Shown one piece after another: positions 1 through 9,024 of a stretch of 64,000 nucleotides of DNA (positions are counted from its first letter, which is position 1; every line of letters begins with the position of its first letter). Location: the NCBI RefSeq assembly GCF_017921895.1, contig NZ_JAFIDN010000008.1, forward strand, positions 62,001-126,000, given 5' to 3'. Under the pieces are notes generated by a model, which was not told where the DNA came from, made no database searches, and saw only the letters and a program-made list of their open reading frames with translations. The position numbers and the translations under genes were made by a program. The DNA comes from Natronogracilivirga saccharolytica (GTDB taxonomy: Bacteria; Bacteroidota; Rhodothermia; Balneolales; Natronogracilivirgulaceae).

Positions 1-198
1 GCCAATTCCGGATGTCGCTCCCGTTATCAGTACCACAGCATCCCGGAAGTGTGAGTAGTCCGATTCTCCGGGACTGGTTCTGGAAGCAGATGCTGTTCCG
101 GCTGAACCGCTGGCAGCTGAGCCGCCGAGTGCAAGTCCGGCCATTCCAAGGGCGCTGTTTTCAATGAAATTTTTCCGGCTGATTCCTTTTTTAGGCAT
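1..198 (-). CDS. Short-chain dehydrogenase/reductase with Tat-like signal (partial, cut by window start)
   Basis: Only the first 66 codons are present, read leftward from the ATG at 198 and cut at base 1. The start MPKKGISRKNF is followed by an Ala/Gly-rich hydrophobic stretch (about residues 15-35), resembling a twin-arginine signal in which Lys replaces the second Arg. The last visible residues, VLITGATSGIG (56-66), are the NAD(P)-binding TGxxxGIG turn at the start of a Rossmann-fold SDR. The protein is therefore probably an exported or membrane-attached oxidoreductase; the substrate cannot be told. It lies 99 bp downstream of menB on the same strand, with no clear terminator between. The family call is firm, the export inference moderate. 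Confidence 0.75.
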   Translation of the reverse strand, partial: MPKKGISRKNFIENSALGMAGLALGGSAASGSAGTASASRTSPGESDYSHFRDAVVLITGATSGIG

Positions 199-297
199 GA
201 CTGGAGATGGTTTGGTTTAGGTTCCGGGGATGAGCCTCTTACAGTTCTTACTCACACAACAAAAAATAGGTCTGATAATGTTTCAGCAGAAAACAGG

Positions 298-1125
298 TCA
301 CGGCAGCCAGGGATATTTACGGAAGTCCGGCTTTCGCTTTTCGTTATACGCATTTTTGCCCTCCTGGCCCTCTTCGCTCATGTAGTAGAGCAGTGTGGCA
401 TTTCCGGCCAGCTCCTGGATACCGGCCTGCCCGTCAATATCCGCATTGAAGGCAGATTTCAGGCAGCGAATCGCGATCGGACTTTTCTCCAGTATTTCCT
501 TTGCCCATTGAACTCCCTCTGCTTCAAGCTGATCAACGGGTACGACCTTGTTAACCAGCCCCATCTTTTCGGCTTCTTCGGCATTGTATTGACGGCATAA
601 ATACCAGATTTCACGCGCTTTTTTCTGGCCTACTATACTGGCAAGATAGCTTGAACCAAATCCGCCGTCAAAGCTGCCGACCTTGGGGCCGGTCTGACCG
701 AAAACGGCATTGTCCGCTGCAATGGTAAGGTCGCAGATCACATGCAGCACATGTCCGCCTCCGATAGCGTACCCCGCTACAAGTGCAATGACCGGTTTGG
801 GCATCGAACGTATCAGCTTTTGCAGATCCAGCACATTCAGTCTCGGAATGCCATCGTCACCGACATAACCGGCATCTCCCCGGATTTTCTGATCACCACC
901 GGAACTGAATGCATATTTTCCGTCGGCAGCAGGTCCTTCTCCCGTCAGCAGTACCACCCCGATTTCATTGTCCTCACGTGCATCGGTGAAAGCTTCGTAC
1001 ATTTCAAAAATGGTTTTGGGGCGGAATGCATTGCGGACTTCCGGACGGTTGAATGCAATCCGGGCGATACCGTCTGATTTTTTGTAGGTAATGTCCTCAA
1101 AATTTTTGACAGTGTTCCAGTTCAT
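298..1125 (-). CDS. menB: 1,4-dihydroxy-2-naphthoyl-CoA synthase MenB
   Basis: Crotonase-fold enzyme that closes the second ring of menaquinone by converting o-succinylbenzoyl-CoA to 1,4-dihydroxy-2-naphthoyl-CoA. The oxyanion-hole region FSSGGDQ (about residues 72-78), the GYAIGGG turn (118-124) and [12 protein letters not shown] (about 144-155) are diagnostic. Gly in QTG is the type I pattern that uses bicarbonate as catalytic base. An upstream ATG would extend the frame to 1200 and into menH. I chose the ATG at 1125 ([11 protein letters not shown]) because it gives 275 residues, the usual family length, and leaves a 49-bp gap to menH. It is the last gene of the visible menF-menD-menH-menB operon. 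Confidence 0.95.
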   Translation of the reverse strand: MNWNTVKNFEDITYKKSDGIARIAFNRPEVRNAFRPKTIFEMYEAFTDAREDNEIGVVLLTGEGPAADGKYAFSSGGDQKIRGDAGYVGDDGIPRLNVLDLQKLIRSMPKPVIALVAGYAIGGGHVLHVICDLTIAADNAVFGQTGPKVGSFDGGFGSSYLASIVGQKKAREIWYLCRQYNAEEAEKMGLVNKVVPVDQLEAEGVQWAKEILEKSPIAIRCLKSAFNADIDGQAGIQELAGNATLLYYMSEEGQEGKNAYNEKRKPDFRKYPWLP

Positions 1126-1174
1126 AAAAGGCAGATTTGTTTGGTAGTTTTTGAAAGTTATGCTGTATTCGGGA

Positions 1175-2119
1175 TTACTCCGGCCGGACAGAAAAGTCAA
1201 TCTTGTTATTCGTCCCGCAGGTGTTTAAAAAATCCCGAAGTGTTGAAATATAATGATCGGGTGAATCGATATGAACCCGGTGAGCGGCATCCGGTACAAT
1301 GGTGTGGTGAGCATCCGGCAGCTTTTTTGTCATCCGTCCGGCGATGTCACAAAATTTCGAATCCATCCGGCCGGTTATCATAATAACCGGGCATCTGATC
1401 CGGTCGAGTTGATCCCATACAGGCGGCATAACGCCGGCACCGAATCCTTCAAGCCAGGCAGCGGCGGTTTCGGGGTGTTGGCTTCGCTGAATGGTTTCCA
1501 GGCGGTTACGTGCTCCGGAGGTTACTTGTGTGCCGGAATTGTCCTTTTTTTGCCGGATATAACGCGGCACGGATGCCGCACTTCCGCCATCGTCTATCTG
1601 AAACAGCGGATTTTTTTCCCATTCATTCAGAAACGCGGGAAAATCGGCACGGATCCGGTCAGCATTTTCAGCATCCCGTATTCTCCGCTGCTCGCGTTTA
1701 CGCTCATCAAAAATACCAGCAGTGGTGCTTTCAAGAATCAGTCCCGAAAGATGTCCCGGAAACCGAGTTGCCCAGCTGAGAGCCAGCCGACCGCCCATGC
1801 TGTAACCTGCAACAAAAGGATGATCGAAATGATCGCCGCCATTCAGGTATCCGGACACGATCTGATGAATGCCGCGGCTCAGTGGTTCGGCAAGAGAACC
1901 GGCCGGACTGTGAGTCGGACCGGGGATGGAAATGTCTGCAGTTGCGGGATTTACGATATCAGATATGCCCGTGAAAAGATGCCTGAACTGCATTCCAGAA
2001 CCCATGAATCCATGCAGAAACAAAAGGTCAGGCAGGCGGGGGTTATCGACATATTTTCGGATATCAAACCGAAGTTCGGCTTCGTAATGCTTTTCCGTAT
2101 GGGTGAATTCGGTCACCAT
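1175..2119 (-). CDS. menH: MenH-type alpha/beta hydrolase (SHCHC synthase)
   Basis: Alpha/beta hydrolase of 314 residues. In menaquinone synthesis MenH removes pyruvate from the MenD product SEPHCHC to give SHCHC. The HGFMGSG oxyanion-hole motif is near residue 36, the nucleophile elbow GYSMGG has Ser107, and candidate acid and base residues are Asp in TGRMDSKF and His in DAAHRVHID. Hydrolases of this fold are hard to assign from sequence alone, but the position between menD (63 bp upstream) and menB makes MenH by far the likeliest identity. A middle segment (about residues 140-200) is longer and more charged than in compact MenH proteins, which are about 250 residues. Confidence 0.85.
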   Translation of the reverse strand: MVTEFTHTEKHYEAELRFDIRKYVDNPRLPDLLFLHGFMGSGMQFRHLFTGISDIVNPATADISIPGPTHSPAGSLAEPLSRGIHQIVSGYLNGGDHFDHPFVAGYSMGGRLALSWATRFPGHLSGLILESTTAGIFDERKREQRRIRDAENADRIRADFPAFLNEWEKNPLFQIDDGGSAASVPRYIRQKKDNSGTQVTSGARNRLETIQRSQHPETAAAWLEGFGAGVMPPVWDQLDRIRCPVIMITGRMDSKFCDIAGRMTKKLPDAHHTIVPDAAHRVHIDSPDHYISTLRDFLNTCGTNNKIDFSVRPE

Positions 2120-2182
2120 CGATTCATTTCCTCGACAGACACATCATTTTGAAATTTTGAAGGCCGGATCATGGCCCATTCG

Positions 2183-3907
2183 CTAAAACCCGCGTTTTTT
2201 CATAGAAATGACGGGGTCGGTCCGGCATTCCAGGATTCCTGACGGATGGACACTCAGCTTTTTCCACGCGTTCCGGATCTGATCTTCGGTCTCCGCAACT
2301 TCACAGGGCAGGCCATGCGCACGTGCAATATCCGGAATGGAGACCTGCTGCGGTGTTTCGACAAAGTCGGTAAAGACATCATCCCGCTTTTCAAAGGGAA
2401 GCATGCGGAAAATATTACCGCCGCGGTTGTTTACAACCACGATTTTCAGGGACAACTCCCGGAAAGTCAGATTATTTAGTCCTGATACATCATGCAAAAA
2501 AGCCAGATCTCCGGTAAACAATACGGTGGGAATTCCATCCGTCAAAGCTGCTCCAATTGCTGTTGAAGTCACGCCATCGATGCCGCTGCCGCCACGATTA
2601 TAAATAACCGGTATTTTTGTGACCTGCTCAGCCGGTCCGTACAGCAGATAGTCCCGGATTGGCATGGAGTTGGAAAGAACAATACGGCAGGCACCATTGT
2701 TGTCAACTACAGGCAAAAGCGTTCTGTACACATCCGGATCACCGAAACCGTTGATTTTTTTATTAGCGGATGTTTGCTCAGCAGTTGTTTGCCAAAACTC
2801 ATGCCATGACTGGTACTTATTGTCGTTATTACCGGTAGTGGATTCGCAGTTCCAGTCGTAAGAGGAGGCCGGTCCATTCACAATATGGGTGGATGAAAGC
2901 GTGGCATCATCCAGGTTCTCGTAGTCGCTGAAGATAATTTGATGACACTGCCATTTTTGCAGGGCATGTATGGTCGCAGTGTGTACCGGGCCGCTGCCGG
3001 TTCGGAAAACCAGGTCGGGATCAGGGTTTTTCGCATCTTTCAGTATCTCCGGGTGATGGGTGATCCCGGAAACCCCGCCGGTTTCACAGAGTATCGGAAT
3101 GGCTCTTGCCTGACACCATTGCCAGAATGCATCTTCATGTTCGGATCCCGGTCCGGCAATGGCAAGCGGACGCTGCGCTTGCTTCAGAAGGTCTGTGATT
3201 TCTCCGGGAACCGGATTGTTTTTTTGACCGGGGGGCACGATTAATTTGGCAGCATGATCCCGTACGTCCGGTTCGCTGCCACTGCCGAATCCGTATGCGT
3301 CAAGACAATCCGAAATTTCTTTTCCCGATGGCTCAAGCGGCTTGCGGAAGGGCAGGTTGATGTGAACCGGTCCCTGTTTATGCATTGCAAAATAAACTGA
3401 CTGTGCAGCGAGATGAGCCAGGCGGCGGGCATCCTGTGACGCAGTGAAGGACTCTCCGGTTTGCGTCATAACAGGTTCTCCGGTATCAAAGAAAAAAACC
3501 GGATAATCCCCGAAAATTTTAATCTGGTCGATGGTTTGAGATGATCCGATATCGCGGAGTGCGGGAGGCCGGTCGGCAGAAAGCACAATCAGCGGTGAAC
3601 CTGACTTGCGGGCTTCCACGACGGCAGGAAAGGCATTGGCAAGTGCTGTTCCGGAGGTGCATATGAAAAGAGCAGGTGAGCCGGATGCTTTTCCTGCTCC
3701 AAGAGCCATGAATGAAGCGGCCCGCTCATCCAGAACAGAATGGCATCGTATTTCGGGATGATGTACAAGTGCTGTCATTAGCGGCGTGGAACGGGACCCC
3801 GGACTGATAAAAGCTTCGCGCACCCCGTATTGAGATAAAGCATCGGCCAGATGGAAACACCATTGAAAAGAAATAGCGGCCTGGCTTCTGTTTATTTTCT
3901 CGGTCAT
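2183..3907 (-). CDS. menD: SEPHCHC synthase MenD
   Basis: Thiamine-diphosphate enzyme of 574 residues, within the normal MenD range. It decarboxylates 2-oxoglutarate and adds the product to isochorismate, the first committed step of menaquinone synthesis. Visible landmarks are SPGSRSTPL (about residues 34-42), the region VLDERAASFMALG carrying the conserved ThDP-activating Glu, CTSGTALAN, LSADRPP, and the C-terminal NNRGGNIFRMLP characteristic of MenD. The ATG at 3907 lies 45 bp after menF, so the two genes are almost certainly cotranscribed. No truncation or odd residue is seen. Confidence 0.96.
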   Translation of the reverse strand: MTEKINRSQAAISFQWCFHLADALSQYGVREAFISPGSRSTPLMTALVHHPEIRCHSVLDERAASFMALGAGKASGSPALFICTSGTALANAFPAVVEARKSGSPLIVLSADRPPALRDIGSSQTIDQIKIFGDYPVFFFDTGEPVMTQTGESFTASQDARRLAHLAAQSVYFAMHKQGPVHINLPFRKPLEPSGKEISDCLDAYGFGSGSEPDVRDHAAKLIVPPGQKNNPVPGEITDLLKQAQRPLAIAGPGSEHEDAFWQWCQARAIPILCETGGVSGITHHPEILKDAKNPDPDLVFRTGSGPVHTATIHALQKWQCHQIIFSDYENLDDATLSSTHIVNGPASSYDWNCESTTGNNDNKYQSWHEFWQTTAEQTSANKKINGFGDPDVYRTLLPVVDNNGACRIVLSNSMPIRDYLLYGPAEQVTKIPVIYNRGGSGIDGVTSTAIGAALTDGIPTVLFTGDLAFLHDVSGLNNLTFRELSLKIVVVNNRGGNIFRMLPFEKRDDVFTDFVETPQQVSIPDIARAHGLPCEVAETEDQIRNAWKKLSVHPSGILECRTDPVISMKKRGF

Positions 3908-3952
3908 TATCTCGTCCGGAATTATACCATAAATCTTTGCACTGCAGTTAAT

Positions 3953-5422
3953 TTACTCCAAAGCATATTCAAGTGCCTTTTGCATGGGTATGAATTTGAT
4001 ACGGGTCTCTTCCCACTCGGCTTCCGGATTGGAGTCTTCCACAATGCCGCAACCAGAAAAGAACTGGACGTGATTCCGGCGGATCAATCCGCTTCTGATA
4101 GCTACGGAAAATTCAGCCCTCCGGTTTGAGTTGAACCAGCCAACAGGTCCGGCATACCATCCCCGCTCAATCTGTTCAAGTTCCTGTATCTTCTGCATGG
4201 CATCAAGCTCCGGGTATCCTCCGACTGCAGGTGTCGGATGGAGTTGTTCAATGATGTCAACCGGATTCATGTTGTTCCGCAACGACGCGGCAACAGGTGT
4301 GCAAAGATGTTGTACATTGGCATACTTTTTTATTACCGGCTCGGGTGCATACTCAAGGGAATCACTAAGCATGCTCAGTTTGTCCTTTATGGCATCCAGC
4401 ACATAAGCATGCTCTTCACGGTTTTTGCTGCTTTCCTGCAGTTTTTTTTCAAGAATGGCGTCCTGGGTGGCTGTATTGCCCCGGGGGATACTGCCGGCCA
4501 GTGCTTCTGTCTTTATATACTGGGAGTGCAGTGAAAGCAGTTTTTCGGGGGTGCTTCCCAGAAATGTGGCATCTCCGTTAAGCTGGTACATGAAAGTATA
4601 GCAGGACGGATATTCTTTTCTGAGAAAATGGACAAGCTTGGTACTTGATACTTTGTTTTTTGTCCGCAGCTTAAGATCGCGGGCAATCACAATTTTACGG
4701 TAATGTCCCTCGCTGATATGCTGCCTGGCTTTGGTAACGTTATGAATCCATCTGATCCGTTCTGCCTCGGATTCAACAGGCATGATATCTCCGCCCGGAG
4801 TCACGGAATACCTTAGTATTCTGCTTCTTTCGATGTTGTTGCTCAAACGGCTCACGAACTGGTTAATCCAGTCAAGGAACCAGTTTTGAATTTCTTCCAG
4901 ACTGTCTTTTTTATTCCATGGCCTGGTGATATTGATCATAGAAAATTGTCCGTCCCGGACAAGAAGCCATTCAGGCAGAAAAAATGAGGCGTTGCCGAGT
5001 GAACTCCAGGATCCGGACATAGACTGATCAAAGAACGAAAAGCCACCCGCCAAATGGGCGCCCGCCATACTGTGATTGATTTCACTAAAATAGCGGACGG
5101 TTTGCAGCAAACTGTCTGACTGCCGGGAAATGTTTCTGAATCGCCCCGATCCGCTGTTGCGAAGGACAGCTACTTTGTTTCCTGCAGCAAGCGCCATTTC
5201 ATATTCCGGACGCTCCCAGTAAAAGCGTGTTCCGTCAGAATCCCCGTTGAGTTCCAGAACGGCAAGCGGGTCGATGTTCTCAAAAGGAACACCTAATGTT
5301 ACATAGGCAGTTTGGTCATCCTGGTGAAAGGCATGGTAAAAATCTGAAAATCTGTCGGACAGTACCAGAGATTCCATGAATGAAACCGGTTGTCTTGAAA
5401 TCTTGTCTGTGAAATCCGACAT
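3953..5422 (-). CDS. menF: Isochorismate synthase
   Basis: Chorismate-utilising enzyme of 489 residues that isomerises chorismate to isochorismate, the entry into the menaquinone branch. The C-terminal half carries the family landmarks STPEKLL, TEALAGSIPRG, HPTPAVGGYP, ERGWYAGPVGW and FSGCGIVEDSNPEAEWEET, with the Mg-binding acidic residues in the last. The N-terminal roughly 200 residues are poorly conserved, as usual for MenF/DhbC-type proteins. Anthranilate or aminodeoxychorismate synthase is the alternative fold-mate, but the adjacent menD-menH-menB settles the role. menC, menE and menA are not in the window. A 9-bp inverted repeat lies 25 bp upstream of the start. Confidence 0.94.
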   Translation of the reverse strand: MSDFTDKISRQPVSFMESLVLSDRFSDFYHAFHQDDQTAYVTLGVPFENIDPLAVLELNGDSDGTRFYWERPEYEMALAAGNKVAVLRNSGSGRFRNISRQSDSLLQTVRYFSEINHSMAGAHLAGGFSFFDQSMSGSWSSLGNASFFLPEWLLVRDGQFSMINITRPWNKKDSLEEIQNWFLDWINQFVSRLSNNIERSRILRYSVTPGGDIMPVESEAERIRWIHNVTKARQHISEGHYRKIVIARDLKLRTKNKVSSTKLVHFLRKEYPSCYTFMYQLNGDATFLGSTPEKLLSLHSQYIKTEALAGSIPRGNTATQDAILEKKLQESSKNREEHAYVLDAIKDKLSMLSDSLEYAPEPVIKKYANVQHLCTPVAASLRNNMNPVDIIEQLHPTPAVGGYPELDAMQKIQELEQIERGWYAGPVGWFNSNRRAEFSVAIRSGLIRRNHVQFFSGCGIVEDSNPEAEWEETRIKFIPMQKALEYALE

Positions 5423-5446
5423 GTTAAAATTAATTGTTTTCTTTGT

Positions 5447-5477
5447 AACCTGACAAGCCTGCCGGTATTGTCAGGTT
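5447..5477. promoter_or_regulatory. Inverted repeat upstream of menF
   Basis: Perfect 9-bp arms AACCTGACA and TGTCAGGTT separated by 13 nt, ending 25 bp before the menF start codon. There is no T-run on either side, so it does not look like a terminator. An operator or a 5'-UTR hairpin for the men operon is possible. I see no convincing -35/-10 pair to anchor it. Confidence 0.4.
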
Positions 5478-5603
5478 TGTAATGAACAATGTAAATGTAT
5501 ATGAGGTGAAAAAAGTTCGAATCACTGAATATGCAGGCGGAAATACGCCGAATTCGGGCTGCATGCCGGCTGGAATTCTCAGCGCAGTCCAGACAGTAGG
5601 TTC

Positions 5604-5879
5604 TTACAAGGCGTCATCAACCCCATCGACTTCGTATGGATTTTGGATGCCGTAGTCACGGGGATCGTATTCGGCCAGCCGGTAGAAATGAGTCCAGGCT
5701 TCCTCACTGCATCCGTTTTCATCTACCCAGCTGATATGGCTTTGTTTAATGAGTCCGACTATGCGTTTGGCATATTCAACACGTTTTTGTTCATCCTGAA
5801 TCCGGGGCAATGCCTCAATCATCAGATCGAGATTAAGCCCGCAATCATAATCTTTAGGTTTTCGTTTGGGAAGAAACAT
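5604..5879 (-). CDS. Small DUF4290-like protein
   Basis: A 91-residue acidic protein starting MFLPKRKPKDYDCG, with no signal peptide or membrane segment. The pattern of a helix with DEQKRVEYAKRIVGLI, then EEAWTHFYRLAEYD and a terminal NPYE resembles the N-terminal part of Bacteroidota DUF4290 proteins (EERNRxA...W.HL...PYP), which are normally about 200 residues. If related, this is a short form. It stands alone between menF and the divergent beta-synthase gene, 181 bp upstream of menF on the same strand, and may share transcription with the men operon. No biochemical function is known to me. The family link is a by-eye judgement. Confidence 0.55.
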   Translation of the reverse strand: MFLPKRKPKDYDCGLNLDLMIEALPRIQDEQKRVEYAKRIVGLIKQSHISWVDENGCSEEAWTHFYRLAEYDPRDYGIQNPYEVDGVDDAL

Positions 5880-6185
5880 AATTAATGGCTGATGTGTTAT
5901 AGAATAACATAGTAACAGAGGAAGTTATCGGCACAAGGACTGTCTTTAAATAACTGATTTCCTTGCATTTTGAAATATACCGCTATGTACTGTGCAATAA
6001 AAACCCGTAATATAGTATCTTTCTGAGTCTTTAACATCAATACAATGAACAGGAAATGCCATTATTGCCCAAACGTCACCCGCTGCAGTACCAAGGAAGC
6101 AGAAGCAACTTTTTGGCAAGAAATGAGCAGCATCATCACGTGATGAATCACATTCCGGCATTGAATGTATTAAAACAAAATAAAT
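5880..6185. other. Divergent intergenic region with 14-bp palindrome
   Basis: This 306-bp stretch separates the leftward DUF4290-like gene from the rightward beta-synthase gene. I find no gene or RNA in it. A perfect 14-bp palindrome TCATCACGTGATGA lies at 6133-6146 and is followed by arms CATTC/GAATG at 6150-6166. Both are within 55 bp of the downstream start codon and could be operators. Confidence 0.45.
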
Positions 6186-7568
6186 ATGTGGCACCATTCC
6201 ATTATTGATACCATCGGTAACACCCCTTTGGTTAAACTGAATACCTTTCATGTAGATCAGCCGGGTACCGTACTTGCCAAAGTGGAGTATTTTAATCCCG
6301 GACAAAGCGTTAAGGATCGCATAGCATTGAAAATGATTGAAGATGCTGAAAAAAGGGGAGAGCTGAAACCCGGTGGAACCATTATCGAGGGAACATCCGG
6401 AAACACCGGAATGGGTTTGGCTCTTGCTGCAGCCGTAAAGGGATACAAATGTGTTTTTACTACCACCGACAAGCAAAGCATGGAAAAGGTGAATTTGCTG
6501 CGGGCGCTGGGATGTGAAGTACAGATATGTCCGACAAATGTCGAACCCGATGATCCGCGCAGCTATTATTCCGTTGCCAAACGGTTGAATGATGAAATCC
6601 CGAATTCCTTCTACCCTGACCAGTACAACAATCTAAGCAACAAGGCATCACATTACGAGATGACCGGACCAGAAATCTGGGAACAAACGGAGGGTAAAAT
6701 TACCCATTTTGTTGCAGGCATCGGTACCGGCGGAACCATTTCCGGAACCGGACAGTATCTCAAGGAACAAAATCCGGATATTAAAATAATTGGTGTGGAC
6801 TCAGTCGGGTCCATTTTCAAATCCTATTTTGAAACCGGTGAATTTGACAAGCGCCACATCGCACCCTATCTGACAGAAGGAATCGGTGAGGACATCATCC
6901 CCGAAAACGTCGATTTTTCACTAATCGATGATATCATCCAGTGTCCGGACAGGGAAGCTTTTGTAACCACGCGCAAACTGGCACGGAAAGAGGGCCTGTT
7001 TGTCGGAGGTTCATGCGGAGCAGCTGTCTGGGGTGCAATGAACTATATAAAAAAGAATCCGCTCAAACCGGACGATCTGATGGTCATAATTCTTCCGGAC
7101 AGCGGTACCCGTTATATATCAAAGGTATACAACGACGAGTGGATGCGGACCAATGGCTTTCTTGACGACCGGCAGGTACCCGAACTCGATGAGGTCATCA
7201 AAGTAAATGACTCACGGGACCGCGGGCTGGTCACTGTGGATATGGATGAGACGCTTGACGATGCCATCAAGCGGATGAATGATCACAATATATCCCAGCT
7301 TCCTGTGAGTTCCGGGGACAAACTGGTCGGCAGTCTTACTGAAAATCAAATTCTGGGCTTGCTCACACAACAGACAAATGTTAGAAATAAAAAAGTAGGC
7401 GAGGTCATGGAAGAGCCTTTCCCGGTTGTTTCTGCCGACTTGAAAGTCGATCAGATTACCCGGATGTTGTCGGACGGTCAGCCGGCAGTGATCCTGCGCC
7501 TTGACGATGGCCGGCATACCATCATTACGCGCAGCGATCTGATCAATGCCATGTCAAAGTCCGGGTGA
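6186..7568 (+). CDS. Cystathionine beta-synthase-type PLP enzyme with CBS domain pair
   Basis: Fold-type II PLP enzyme of 460 residues. The catalytic Lys43 is in GQSVKDR, the phosphate-binding and substrate loops are EGTSGNTGMG (about 68-77) and GIGTGGTISGTG, and SGTRY follows. Residues about 335-460 form two CBS modules, a regulatory Bateman domain that usually binds adenosyl ligands. This is the architecture of cystathionine beta-synthase (serine plus homocysteine to cystathionine). Some bacterial members act instead as cysteine synthase or O-acetylserine sulfhydrylase, and sequence alone does not decide. No Shine-Dalgarno is seen; the start ATG follows an A-rich stretch. No other sulfur gene lies nearby. 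Confidence 0.9.
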   Translation: MWHHSIIDTIGNTPLVKLNTFHVDQPGTVLAKVEYFNPGQSVKDRIALKMIEDAEKRGELKPGGTIIEGTSGNTGMGLALAAAVKGYKCVFTTTDKQSMEKVNLLRALGCEVQICPTNVEPDDPRSYYSVAKRLNDEIPNSFYPDQYNNLSNKASHYEMTGPEIWEQTEGKITHFVAGIGTGGTISGTGQYLKEQNPDIKIIGVDSVGSIFKSYFETGEFDKRHIAPYLTEGIGEDIIPENVDFSLIDDIIQCPDREAFVTTRKLARKEGLFVGGSCGAAVWGAMNYIKKNPLKPDDLMVIILPDSGTRYISKVYNDEWMRTNGFLDDRQVPELDEVIKVNDSRDRGLVTVDMDETLDDAIKRMNDHNISQLPVSSGDKLVGSLTENQILGLLTQQTNVRNKKVGEVMEEPFPVVSADLKVDQITRMLSDGQPAVILRLDDGRHTIITRSDLINAMSKSG

Positions 7569-7614
7569 CAATCACCTGACAGAATTACTTCTCACTATTC
7601 AATACAAATGACTT

Positions 7615-7929
7615 ATGGAAAAGAAAAAAGATAAAAAAATGGAGATTGAGCTTACGAAAGAGGAGGCGCCTGGCACCTATGCCAACCTTGTCATGATTAC
7701 TCATTCTCCCTCGGAATTTGTTTTCGATTTTATTGCCATCATGCCGGGCCTGACAAAAGCGAAAGTAATGAAGCGCATGATTCTGACACCGGAGCACGCA
7801 AAACGATTTTCAAATGCTCTTCAGGATAATATCAAGCGCTATGAAGAGCTTCACGGGGAGATAAAATCCAAAAGCAAGAACGATCCCCATCAACCCTTCA
7901 AATATCGCGGTCCTCTGCCGGAAGCGTGA
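7615..7929 (+). CDS. DUF3467 family protein
   Basis: A 104-residue soluble protein with a lysine-rich N-terminus (MEKKKDKKME). The core YANLVMITHSPSEFVFDF followed by TPEHAKRFSNALQDNI is the hallmark of DUF3467, a small family widespread in Bacteroidota and neighbours. Its function is not established; it folds as a beta-sheet followed by a helix and lacks obvious catalytic residues. It lies 46 bp after the beta-synthase gene and is probably cotranscribed with it. Its stop is only 12 bp from the convergent lptG stop. Confidence 0.85.
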   Translation: MEKKKDKKMEIELTKEEAPGTYANLVMITHSPSEFVFDFIAIMPGLTKAKVMKRMILTPEHAKRFSNALQDNIKRYEELHGEIKSKSKNDPHQPFKYRGPLPEA

Positions 7930-7941
7930 AACTGCTTCGTT

Positions 7942-9024
7942 TTATTTTCTTGCTGAAAAAAGCAGGAAGAGAGCTACGATGAAGAAAATTCCGTGTGGTG
8001 CGATCGCCGCATGCATCGGATCCATGGCACCGGTGTAGCCGAAAGGCTCAAATAGTTTCATCAGTGCCAGGTAGAGAAAACTGATGACCAGTCCCACGGC
8101 GATGTGTACCCCGCGTCCGCCTTTTCGTCTTACCGAGGCAACGGCAACACCTATAATCGTAACCAGTATAATTGAAAACGGATAGCTTAATTTTCCGTAA
8201 TACTGAACCTTCGGCATGTCAATTCCGCCGGCACCGCTTCGTTCTATTGATTCGAGGTAGTCACGAATTTCCGGGTAGGTGAGCTGGTAGACATCCGAGG
8301 AGGTCCGGCCGAAATCCCGCGGATAGAGGTTGAGCGTTGTATCCCGCTCGTCGAAGGATATCTCTTCATACCCTCTGTCATTGAATTTTTTAATGGTGCC
8401 GTTGACCAGGCGCCATTTCTCTGTGCTGTCCTGCCAGGAAATGCGGCCAACTTCCATGGTTTCGGTAAGCTTGTCGTCATCAAACGTGTAAAAAGTCACC
8501 CTGTAGCCGGTTTTCTGGCGGATGTCGAAATAGTTCACAAGCATGAGCCGGTCCGGTGATTCCTGCCGGAAAATACGGTTGCGGTCAAGCCGCTCCGTCC
8601 GGTTCATTATATATTTCTGTTCGAATTCAGCCCTGATGGCATTGGAACGCGGCACGACATACCCGTCAAGGTAGCTGATGGTGGCTGCAACAAGAATGGC
8701 AAAGACCATGTAGGGGGCCAGCAGACGGTAGAGACTGATTCCGGCTGCACGCAGTGCGATGATTTCAAGCCGGTTGGCCATTTGCCCCGTAAGCCACAGA
8801 CAGGCTGCAAACACGGCTACCGGCGATACCAGCCTGATCATTTCGGGGATGTAATTCAAATAGTAATCATACCAGATCTCGCTCAGCGACGCTCCGCGAT
8901 CGGTGAATTCTCCGCTGTTTTCCGAAAAATCAATGATGATGAAAATGAAGATCAGCAGACCCACAACAAAGCTGCTGGTCAAAAGCATCCGGAAGAAGAT
9001 ATATTTATCGAATGTTTTGATCAT
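7942..9024 (-). CDS. lptG: LPS export ABC permease LptG
   Basis: YjgP/YjgQ-family inner-membrane permease of 360 residues. In the LptB2FG complex it extracts lipopolysaccharide from the inner membrane and passes it to the periplasmic bridge. A TM helix starts right after the N-terminus (IKTFDKYIFFRMLLTSSFVVGL), two more follow near residues 40-100, then a periplasmic beta domain (about 110-275) and three C-terminal helices. The frame stays open to 9090, but the ATG at 9024 overlaps the lptF stop by ATGA, the usual coupling, and begins at the family's conserved point. LptG and LptF are similar; the order F then G and the shorter length favour LptG. Confidence 0.88.
   Translation of the reverse strand: MIKTFDKYIFFRMLLTSSFVVGLLIFIFIIIDFSENSGEFTDRGASLSEIWYDYYLNYIPEMIRLVSPVAVFAACLWLTGQMANRLEIIALRAAGISLYRLLAPYMVFAILVAATISYLDGYVVPRSNAIRAEFEQKYIMNRTERLDRNRIFRQESPDRLMLVNYFDIRQKTGYRVTFYTFDDDKLTETMEVGRISWQDSTEKWRLVNGTIKKFNDRGYEEISFDERDTTLNLYPRDFGRTSSDVYQLTYPEIRDYLESIERSGAGGIDMPKVQYYGKLSYPFSIILVTIIGVAVASVRRKGGRGVHIAVGLVISFLYLALMKLFEPFGYTGAMDPMHAAIAPHGIFFIVALFLLFSARK

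Noticed and set aside
1271-2152. Rightward 293-codon frame opposite menH
   Set aside because: It is antisense to a hydrolase with intact catalytic motifs; the translated sequence has no domain.
5946-6476. Leftward 176-codon open frame across the 5' end of the beta-synthase gene and its upstream region
   Set aside because: It is antisense to the strongly conserved PLP domain, has a Cys/Ser/Phe-rich composition unlike neighbours and matches no family I recognise.
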